In this document: positions 1 through 5,838 of the stretch, one piece after another | Layout of the letters: every line of letters begins with the position of its first letter | Numbering within the stretch: the first letter of the stretch is position 1 | Source: Synergistaceae bacterium | Lineage (GTDB): Bacteria > Synergistota > Synergistia > Synergistales > Synergistaceae | NCBI GenBank assembly: GCA_031274115.1 | Contig: JAISQP010000085.1 | Span: 1 to 7,584, forward strand | DNA: 7,584 bases | Direction of reading: 5' to 3' | Program-made: the position numbers and the translations under genes | Notes under the pieces: generated by a model | What the model was told of the DNA's origin: nothing | What the model saw: only the letters and a program-made list of their open reading frames with translations | Databases searched by the model: none

Positions 1-3000
1 ACGCCCATCTCGTCCAGGCGTCCCCGTATGATCGAGAGGTGGTCGACGAACTGGCTGAAGACGAGGGCTTTATGAGAACCGGCCAGAAGATCCTCCATGA
101 TCTCCGAGAACGCGTCGAGCTTCGCTGAGGGCCGGGGGTAATCCGCGTCCTTCAGGACGAGCGAGGAGTTACAGCAGGCACGGCGCAGCTTGATGAGCTG
201 GGCGAATATAACGAATCGCTGCGCCTGCTGGTCGGTTGATTCCATCGCCTCTATCGCGTTCCTGCGGACGGCCTCGTAGACCGCGCGCTCCTCCTCCTTC
301 ATGTCGACCCTCAGCGTAATCTCGGTCTTTGGGGGAAGCTCGGTCAGGACCTGCTCCTTCGTGCGGCGGAGGACGAATGGGGAGATTATCCTTTTCAAGC
401 GCTTGCGGGCGTTCTTGTTTCCCTCCCGCTCGATCGGTATCGCGAACCTGGAGTTGAAGCTTTCCAGCGAGCCGAGGTAGTGCGGGTTTATGAAGCGGAA
501 GAGATTCCACAGCTCGCTCAGGTTGTTCTCTATCGGCGTTCCGGTAGTAACCACCCGGAAGTCGCCGCCCAGCTTCATCGCCGCCGCGCTGCGCTTGGTG
601 TCCATGTTCTTTATCGCCTGGGCCTCGTCGAGGATTATCGTCCTCCACTGGAGGCCGCACAAGAGCTGCGTCTCGCGCTCCAGAAGACCGTAGGAGGCGA
701 CCAGAACGTCCATTGAGTCGAGCGAGTTCACTAGAGACGCCCTGTCGCCGTTTTCTCCGGCTCGAAGCTCTTTGAACCTGAGCGACGGTGTGAAGCGCGA
801 GCCCTCTTCGATCCAGTTCGAGCAGACCGAGGTCGGCGCGACGACGAGGGACGGGCCGTCCGGAGCACGGGAGAGAAGCAGGGCAAGGGCCTGTATCGTC
901 TTGCCAAGCCCCATATCGTCGGCGAGACAAGCGCCGGCGCCCCAGTGAGCCAGGCGGCGGAGCCAGCAATAGCCGTCGAACTGATAGACGCGCAGCTCTC
1001 CCCGGAAGGTCGCCGGCATTGCCGGAGCGAGCGACGATGCCTCATCGATGAGGTCGATACCCGCCTTCCACTTGCCGTCGCCCTCGAATTTTCCCACGTC
1101 ACCAGCCAACTGTGACAAAAGCGCGGTCGAAATGGGCGCCACAATCAGCTCGTCTCCCTTCAAATCGCCGAGGGATGACAGATCCTCCACCCTCCGCCTG
1201 AACTCCTCCGTTATGGCGATGAAGCGATCCTTTCCTATATTTATGAACCTGTCGCCGGACGCGCCGACCAGCTTCACTATTTCCTTCATTCCCCACACGA
1301 GATCGCTGTCGACCTTTATTTCCCCGGAGACGGCAAACCAGTCGCGCGAGGAGCGGACGGAGAGACTCATCGACGAGGGGTGAACGCGAGTGACGCTCCT
1401 GCCGCCGCCCTTAGGCCACTCTATTACGACCCTGTCAGCCACGTCCCCGAGCTGGAGCAGAAACTCGAGCGACAGCTCCGCGTCATCCATCCTCCATCGG
1501 TTCAGGGACACCTGTTCGGCGTCCGACAGAGCCCTGCACGATCCGGTGAAGGATTTCAAAGCCGCCGTCTCACCCTTCATGTCGCGTCTCGTCTGCACCT
1601 TGTTCCCGTCCAGCAGCCCAAAAATGTTTTGCCCGCCCACGCCCGGACGGCAGGGAGCGCTCCCTTCACCGAGCGGACGAACGACAATCTCAATGTCAAG
1701 TCCGTCGCCGCTCGGCTGGAGCAGAACGGAGAGCCTGGTGTCCGGGGGCACGGACTCCGCTCCAGTCTCCTCTCCGGCTATGTCGGATTGAACAGTGACG
1801 ACCGACGCCAGACCTCCGAGCAGCTTCAGCACGGATTCCCTGGCCGCGTTGGGGGTTTTGAGCCCGCTTGGACCGAGTATGCGCGCGATATTGAGGTGTT
1901 TTTCCCCGAAGGCCACGACTTTGATTCGGTCCTGCGATTCCTCCAGCGCTATAAAACCGTGCAGCAGCTCATATTCGTTCGGATAAGGCTCCATCTTGAG
2001 AACGCAGCCGTTTCCGGACGCCAGCGCTGAAAACTTCGGCTCGTCAGAGGTTATCTCGACTTTTTTGTCGCTGTCACCCTTGAAGAGAAAGGGGTGTCCG
2101 GATAGGCCGCTCAGCATCTTGGTCGGGTCTATATAGACGTGAACGCCTCGCCAGCCCCTGTCCTCATATATCGCAGAAATAGCGGTTCTGTCCTGTTCGG
2201 TCAGGCATTCCACCGTTTCAGGGTGCTCGTAAAGCCTCCTCATGGGCACCTCTTTCCCAACGCTCCAGCCCCTGGTCCTCATCACCTGTTCGAATGCCCT
2301 TATCGAAATGCCGCGCACTTTCTTGTCCTTGTCGGCATGCCAGTCGATACGCCATATCAGGCGTTTCGCGCCGTCCTTGTCCCTGTTTTTAGCCTGCGCG
2401 TCCTTCTCGACGATACCGGACAGCGCTTCCAGCGACAGTTCCCAGTCCGATTTGTGTCTGATCAGGTTTTTCAGAGGGAACGCCGGCGCAGGCAGAGAGC
2501 CCAGTTCGTTCGCTCTTGCAGGAGACAGTTCCCTCACGATGTCCGCGAGTTCCGAGGCAAAGTACGTCATACCGGCCGCTGTCATCTTCCGGCAGGTATC
2601 GACGGCTGATTCGAGCAGGTCGAGCGTCCTGTGCGGGTCGATCCAGTTCGCGAAAAGTACCAGAAAAAAGGCGTCGTAAAGCGACCCTGCGCGCTTTATT
2701 TTTTCGGCGACACTGGGCTCGAATATTCGAAGCCGGTCATCTCCTTCATCGAGAAGATACCTCATCGTCATGTGCGAGATACCGGCGGAGATGCTCTGCT
2801 CTCGCGCGGCGTCCAGATAGTCGAGTATTTTCTTCTTCGGAACTCCCGCCCGCAGCATGAGTATCGGGCAGAAGGCGCCGCACCAGACACCGAACGCAAC
2901 CTTTCGCCTGTGCGTTTCCTTCCGCAGATGTTTTAGACCGTCCTCGAACGACAAGAGCGCCTCGTCGTAATTACCGCGCATAAGGGCAATTGTTCCCTCA

Positions 3001-3845
3001 AAGGCCTTTCGCTGGCTGTCGTCCGATTTTAAGGAGACTATCAGGTCTTCCGCGTCCTTTATCATGCCCGCGCCGATGAATTCGAGCGCCAGCAGGCGCG
3101 TGAGCGGGGCGTCATCCGGTCGGCTCGCCGCGCGCTCCGTTAAAATCCTCCTCAGGTGCTCTATTTCCTCCGGCATCTCCTTATGGCAGAATGGGATAGC
3201 CCATTCGAGTACCTGTGACAGTATTCCCTGAGGGAGACCGCCCATGATCTTTTCGTCCGCTGGGTTGAAAAGTATTTCGATAAATGGATGACATTCCGGG
3301 ATATCCAAGCGCATGTTCTTTTCCAGATTGGGATTCCGGGTGATATTGACGCCGCCCTTCCACAGATCCGTGAAAGTCTCATCGTCCCCGAGGTAAATCG
3401 CCCTGCGAAAATCCTTGATGAAGTGAGCGTAATTGCTGTATGTCTTTCCATGCCACGTGTCGACTGTCCCCGAGAGCTTGCCACCCGCCGAGGAGACAAC
3501 CTGAAAGAGTCGGTCGAACTCGCCTAGATCGATTGCCTCCCGGGTAACAGGTTCCGAGACCAGCCGGCTGCATACCCAATGGTCGTAGGAAGCGATGTTT
3601 ACCTTCCTCACAAGACCCGCGCGATGCCACCTGAGCAGCGCGGGAATCAGATTTTTTTTGGCGTCCCACTTGACCGGTCTCGCGTCGTCGTCCTTCGGCT
3701 TTAAGGCGTTGAGGAGGAACGTAAAGTTCGTGACAGCTATCGGAGCGTAAAACGCCGTAAGCGCGCGAAATGCCTGCCGTTCGAAGGAGGGAAGCGCGTA
3801 ATACTCTTCTATCAGTTTTTCGCGTTTTTTTTCGTCGAAAAACAT
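1..3845 (-). CDS. SNF2-family DNA-dependent ATPase/helicase, large, C-terminus cut by window edge
   Basis: One frame stays open from an ATG at 3845 to the window edge, giving 1281 visible residues. SNF2 proteins are superfamily 2 ATPases that translocate on double-stranded DNA and remodel protein-DNA complexes; the bacterial substrates are mostly unknown. Visible ATPase signatures are the Q-like LRVYQFDGYCWL from residue 951, Walker A ADDMGLGKT with the lysine at 982, motif Ia APTSVCSNW, Walker B DEAQ at 1073-1076, motif III TTGTP from 1100 followed by IENNLSELWNLF, the linker FVLRRTKEQV, and the start of the second lobe, HKALVFSQF, at 1258. Motifs V and VI would lie beyond position 1. A DWF-containing segment from residue 835 resembles the pre-ATPase region of bacterial SNF2 proteins. 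Residues 1 to about 830 match nothing I recognise; 281-318 looks like one TPR-type helical hairpin. The start lies 13 nt after the upstream stop with only a weak GGGA 4 nt before the ATG, suggesting translational coupling. Family assignment is certain; cellular role is not. Confidence 0.95.
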   Translation of the reverse strand, partial: MFFDEKKREKLIEEYYALPSFERQAFRALTAFYAPIAVTNFTFLLNALKPKDDDARPVKWDAKKNLIPALLRWHRAGLVRKVNIASYDHWVCSRLVSEPVTREAIDLGEFDRLFQVVSSAGGKLSGTVDTWHGKTYSNYAHFIKDFRRAIYLGDDETFTDLWKGGVNITRNPNLEKNMRLDIPECHPFIEILFNPADEKIMGGLPQGILSQVLEWAIPFCHKEMPEEIEHLRRILTERAASRPDDAPLTRLLALEFIGAGMIKDAEDLIVSLKSDDSQRKAFEGTIALMRGNYDEALLSFEDGLKHLRKETHRRKVAFGVWCGAFCPILMLRAGVPKKKILDYLDAAREQSISAGISHMTMRYLLDEGDDRLRIFEPSVAEKIKRAGSLYDAFFLVLFANWIDPHRTLDLLESAVDTCRKMTAAGMTYFASELADIVRELSPARANELGSLPAPAFPLKNLIRHKSDWELSLEALSGIVEKDAQAKNRDKDGAKRLIWRIDWHADKDKKVRGISIRAFEQVMRTRGWSVGKEVPMRRLYEHPETVECLTEQDRTAISAIYEDRGWRGVHVYIDPTKMLSGLSGHPFLFKGDSDKKVEITSDEPKFSALASGNGCVLKMEPYPNEYELLHGFIALEESQDRIKVVAFGEKHLNIARILGPSGLKTPNAARESVLKLLGGLASVVTVQSDIAGEETGAESVPPDTRLSVLLQPSGDGLDIEIVVRPLGEGSAPCRPGVGGQNIFGLLDGNKVQTRRDMKGETAALKSFTGSCRALSDAEQVSLNRWRMDDAELSLEFLLQLGDVADRVVIEWPKGGGRSVTRVHPSSMSLSVRSSRDWFAVSGEIKVDSDLVWGMKEIVKLVGASGDRFINIGKDRFIAITEEFRRRVEDLSSLGDLKGDELIVAPISTALLSQLAGDVGKFEGDGKWKAGIDLIDEASSLAPAMPATFRGELRVYQFDGYCWLRRLAHWGAGACLADDMGLGKTIQALALLLSRAPDGPSLVVAPTSVCSNWIEEGSRFTPSLRFKELRAGENGDRASLVNSLDSMDVLVASYGLLERETQLLCGLQWRTIILDEAQAIKNMDTKRSAAAMKLGGDFRVVTTGTPIENNLSELWNLFRFINPHYLGSLESFNSRFAIPIEREGNKNARKRLKRIISPFVLRRTKEQVLTELPPKTEITLRVDMKEEERAVYEAVRRNAIEAMESTDQQAQRFVIFAQLIKLRRACCNSSLVLKDADYPRPSAKLDAFSEIMEDLLAGSHKALVFSQFVDHLSIIRGRLDEMG

Positions 3846-3858
3846 ATCGTCCCGCGTT

Positions 3859-4587
3859 TTACTTTGAGATCTTTGAGATTTTGTCCAGCTCGATTGCGAG
3901 CGGCTTTATCTTGGCGCTGTCCGCCCTGCGCGAGAGGGCTGTCTTGGCGTCTAACGCGCGGCCCCAGTACGCCTTGTTAGCGTCGGCGTTCCTGTTGATC
4001 GTCGCCCCGCCCAGAGCGATACCCGCGAATAGCCCTTTCGACATCGAGTAGCTGTATATGGAAGCGGCGGCGCGCGAATCCGTCGCGGCCTGCGCGTCGC
4101 GCCCGACGGGTCCGGCTGCGATGCTGACGTCCCCTCCCAGCTTGAAGCTGTTTCCTCCCGTGAAGGCCTGCAGACCGTCCCTGTTGGTTATTACGAGGAC
4201 GAGCCCGACCTCCTTGACTCCGATCTGGAGACCGAACGAACCGCCGACGATCGATGCGAATGATGGGCCGGCCCATCCCTTGCCCTGCCTGACGAGAACG
4301 ACGCCTTCGCCGCTCATGCCGCCAATGCCGAGCCCTGCCTGCACGACGCGCGGGAATATCGCGACGCCTCTGGCCGATTTCACAGCGTGTGCCATGGGTT
4401 CGGCGTCGTCCTGCTTTTGCATCTGTCGAAGCAGGTCGACGGACAGCCTGATGTGTTTTTCATGCTGCGTCTCGGCGCCTGAGACGCTAGGCAACGCGGC
4501 AAGACAGAATATCGCGAACGAGAGACAAGCGAAGCGGACAAAAAATGCCCGAGTCAGATATTCCCTTTTTTTATACACTGCTGACAC
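3859..4587 (-). CDS. Exported SYLF (Ysc84-type) lipid-binding domain protein
   Basis: The protein has 242 residues from the preferred GTG start at 4587. A basic n-region (KKREYLTR) and hydrophobic core lead to a likely signal peptidase I site after VSGA at residue 38, so it should be periplasmic or attached to a membrane. The mature part is a near-complete SYLF domain: ARGVAIFP, then the glycine-rich GLGIGGMSGEGVVLVR, GPSFASIVGGSFGLQIG, VLVITNRDGLQAF, LGGDVSIAAGPVGRDA, and SMSKGLFAGIALGGATI near the end. Eukaryotic SYLF proteins (Ysc84, SH3YL1) bind phosphoinositides; bacterial members are annotated as lipid-binding, but their physiological role is poorly known. A GTG three codons upstream (4596) is also in frame but overlaps the Shine-Dalgarno, so the 4587 start is preferred. 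GTGTATAAA occurs twice around the start (4596-4588 and 4578-4570). The C-terminus ends in a small tandem repeat, KISKISK. It is the middle gene of the operon. Family call is firm; function is inferred. Confidence 0.93.
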   Translation of the reverse strand: MSAVYKKREYLTRAFFVRFACLSFAIFCLAALPSVSGAETQHEKHIRLSVDLLRQMQKQDDAEPMAHAVKSARGVAIFPRVVQAGLGIGGMSGEGVVLVRQGKGWAGPSFASIVGGSFGLQIGVKEVGLVLVITNRDGLQAFTGGNSFKLGGDVSIAAGPVGRDAQAATDSRAAASIYSYSMSKGLFAGIALGGATINRNADANKAYWGRALDAKTALSRRADSAKIKPLAIELDKISKISK

Positions 4588-4593
4588 TTTATA

Positions 4594-4599
4594 CACCTC
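4594..4599 (-). promoter_or_regulatory. Ribosome binding site deciding the SYLF gene start
   Basis: The minus strand reads GAGGTG, matching the anti-Shine-Dalgarno, with 6 nt before the GTG at 4587. The upstream in-frame GTG at 4596 is embedded in this site and could not use it. This is why the shorter start is preferred. The site sits in the 16-nt gap after the stop of the upstream gene. Confidence 0.7.
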
Positions 4600-4603
4600 T
4601 TTC

Positions 4604-5137
4604 TTAAAAACCGTATTTCCCGCTGTCCATAAGGGCGTCCCTTATTCCTGACAGAAGAGTGACGCCATCGGTCGCCCCTTCGCCCTGTCGCGCGCGGACG
4701 AGCCACTTTTCCCCGAAGTCCGTCCACTCCGCTACAGTCCTTCCCCTATAGGTCGCGGCCTTGCCGAAAAACCTTCTCCCCTCGCCGGTAAGCTGCCCGA
4801 AAATCTTTTGTTGTTCGCCACGCGAGCCGGTGATCCAGGTTATTCTGGCCGCCCGCACGAGACTGCCATCGTGCAGCGTCTCGAACGTCCAGTTATCGTC
4901 CAATGCCCCCCATTTTCGCAGCTTGATCCCTTCCTTTGCGTCGACTGTTTTTTCCGAAGCGTGCTGACCGAGAAACTTCGAGACCGCCGCGAGATTCTCC
5001 CCGGGCGGTATTTTTCTCAGCAACGTGAAAGCCCCCGCCGCCGATAAGTCCGCCCATGAGCATGTCGCCAACGTTGCGGAGAAAAGAAGTGCGACCGAAA
5101 TAACTTTAACTGCGTTCAGTTTTGAAATGTTTTTCAC
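4604..5137 (-). CDS. Exported protein of unknown function, 177 residues, first gene of operon
   Basis: I do not recognise this family. The N-terminus is a classical signal peptide: MKNISKLNAVKV, a hydrophobic stretch VISVALLFSATLA, then a likely cleavage site after CSWA at about residue 29. LATC is a poor lipobox because threonine precedes the cysteine, so a lipoprotein is less likely. The mature protein, about 148 residues, is soluble-looking with mixed charge and no further membrane segment. Visible stretches include LRKIPPGENLAAVSKFLGQ, a tryptophan-containing core (RKWGALDDNWTFETL, ITWITGSRG), RGRTVAEWTDFGEKWLVRAR, and a C-terminal LLSGIRDALMDSGKYGF. The alternating W/F pattern suggests a small beta-rich domain, but that is inference. 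The start is GTG at 5137, backed by AAGGAG 6 nt upstream. It directly precedes the SYLF gene with a 16-nt gap to the SYLF start, so the two exported products may act in the same compartment. Confidence 0.85.
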   Translation of the reverse strand: MKNISKLNAVKVISVALLFSATLATCSWADLSAAGAFTLLRKIPPGENLAAVSKFLGQHASEKTVDAKEGIKLRKWGALDDNWTFETLHDGSLVRAARITWITGSRGEQQKIFGQLTGEGRRFFGKAATYRGRTVAEWTDFGEKWLVRARQGEGATDGVTLLSGIRDALMDSGKYGF

Positions 5138-5143
5138 ATTGCT

Positions 5144-5149
5144 CTCCTT
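5144..5149 (-). promoter_or_regulatory. Ribosome binding site of the first operon gene
   Basis: The minus strand reads AAGGAG with 6 nt before the GTG start at 5137. An out-of-frame ATG at 5139-5137 shares one base with that GTG and is followed at once by TGA. The GTG frame is the only one giving a real protein. Confidence 0.75.
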
Positions 5150-5192
5150 CTAAACCTCGCACGGTGGATTATAATATTGAAATATACCACAT

Positions 5193-5198
5193 GGAGGG
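5193..5198 (+). promoter_or_regulatory. Ribosome binding site deciding the thpR start
   Basis: GGAGGG sits 7 nt before the ATG at 5206, ideal spacing. In-frame ATGs further upstream exist at 5191, which overlaps this site, and at 5122, which would run back through the promoter and into the divergent gene. Both are therefore unlikely starts. Confidence 0.8.
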
Positions 5199-5205
5199 CT
5201 CAATT

Positions 5206-5772
5206 ATGCACATAAAAAACGAAGAATATATAAGGACTTTTGTCTGCGTGTGTCCGACTCCCGAGTCATCTCTCGAAATCTCGAATTTTGTGGTCTCGCT
5301 TAGGCGTTTTGACGGCTTCAGGTGGGCCACTCCGGAGCAGATTCACATTACCCTGCGTTTTCTCGGGGAAGCTGAGCCATCCTTGGTGCAGAAGATGGAC
5401 ACGGCTCTGTCTGGTATCGGCGGAATGCGAAGTTTTAAAATAGCTCTTGGAGAGACTGGAGGATTTCCGAACATATCATGTCCAAAAGCACTCTGGCTGG
5501 GCGTCAGCGAGGGAGGGGCGGAACTGGCGAAGCTCGCCGCCAAGGTCGAGCGCGCCGCGAGACTAGCCGACTTCGCGCCGGAACGTAGGAAGTTCAAGGC
5601 GCACCTCACGATAGCGCGCGCTCGCCGGGATGACGCTATGTCGGACGATCTCGCCCGCGAATTGCAAAGGGCCCCGTCCCCTTCCTGGGAATGCAGCTCC
5701 TTCGTGCTGATGAAAAGCGACTTGACACCGGAGGGGGCGGTTTACACCCCTCTCCGTGAATATCCCCTGTAA
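5206..5772 (+). CDS. thpR: RNA 2',3'-cyclic phosphodiesterase (2H phosphoesterase, LigT family)
   Basis: The protein has 188 residues, the usual size for ThpR/LigT. This cytoplasmic enzyme opens 2',3'-cyclic phosphate ends of RNA to 2'-phosphates and was first known for a reversible 2'-5' tRNA ligase activity. Both halves of the bilobal 2H fold carry their catalytic motif: HITLRFLG with H47 and T49, and HLTIAR with H133 and T135. Other family hallmarks are the N-terminal RTFVCV strand, FRWATPEQIHIT leading into the first motif, GETGGFPN with KALWLGV after it, and the C-terminal FVLMKSDLTPEGAVYTPL strand pair. The start is chosen by the GGAGGG site 7 nt upstream. It is a single-gene unit, divergent from the minus-strand operon and convergent with the PilY1-like gene, ending at a hairpin. 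Nothing catalytic is missing, and I see no frameshift. Function is known from the family; in vivo role in bacteria remains vague. Confidence 0.95.
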   Translation: MHIKNEEYIRTFVCVCPTPESSLEISNFVVSLRRFDGFRWATPEQIHITLRFLGEAEPSLVQKMDTALSGIGGMRSFKIALGETGGFPNISCPKALWLGVSEGGAELAKLAAKVERAARLADFAPERRKFKAHLTIARARRDDAMSDDLARELQRAPSPSWECSSFVLMKSDLTPEGAVYTPLREYPL

Positions 5773-5782
5773 AGCCGCCGAA

Positions 5783-5820
5783 AAGGGAAGCCGCCGGCAT
5801 GTCGCCCGGCGGCTTCCCTT
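5783..5820. terminator. Perfect 15-bp hairpin between convergent genes, likely two-way terminator
   Basis: AAGGGAAGCCGCCGG at 5783-5797 pairs without mismatch with 5806-5820 around an 8-nt loop, CATGTCGC. It lies 10 nt after the thpR stop on the plus strand and 18 nt after the PilY1-like stop on the minus strand. The T-tract is poor: the minus-strand transcript ends the stem in four Ts, while the plus-strand transcript continues CGGGTTCTGT. Position and stem strength support termination in both directions; efficiency is uncertain. Confidence 0.75.
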
Positions 5821-5838
5821 CGGGTTCTGTATATTGCG

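Larger units (their letters stand above)
5138..5205. promoter_or_regulatory. Divergent promoter region between the minus-strand operon and thpR
   Basis: This 68-nt AT-rich stretch is the only space between two divergent translation starts. ATTATAAT at 5168-5175 is its own reverse complement, so a perfect TATAAT hexamer is present on the plus strand (5170-5175) and on the minus strand (5173-5168). For thpR a weak -35, TTCTAA at 5148-5153, lies 16 nt upstream of the plus-strand hexamer. On the minus strand TTGAGC (5203-5198) is a 4/6 match to the -35 consensus but is 24 nt from the perfect -10; a poorer -10 such as AATATT would be 19 nt away. The -10 signal is visible directly; which start sites are used cannot be decided here. 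Confidence 0.55.

Noticed and set aside
169..969. 266-codon open frame on the minus strand within the SNF2 gene
   Set aside because: It is in another frame of the region coding Walker A to Walker B of the SNF2 ATPase; composition is arginine- and proline-rich, typical of a shadow in GC-rich sequence.
1380..2030. 216-codon plus-strand open frame
   Set aside because: Antisense to the continuous SNF2 frame, no recognisable motifs and no ribosome binding site seen; a shadow frame.
2139..2936. Cluster of overlapping plus-strand open frames of 101 to 156 codons
   Set aside because: All are antisense to the uninterrupted SNF2 coding frame, mutually overlapping, and basic or low-complexity in composition.
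4058..4651. 197-codon plus-strand open frame
   Set aside because: Runs antisense across the SYLF gene and into the next gene; serine/proline-rich and without motifs. The minus-strand SYLF domain is unambiguous.
5122..5205. Longer thpR reading from an ATG at 5122, adding 28 residues
   Set aside because: The extension would overlap the divergent gene and the -10 element and matches nothing in the 2H family; the GGAGGG site supports 5206.
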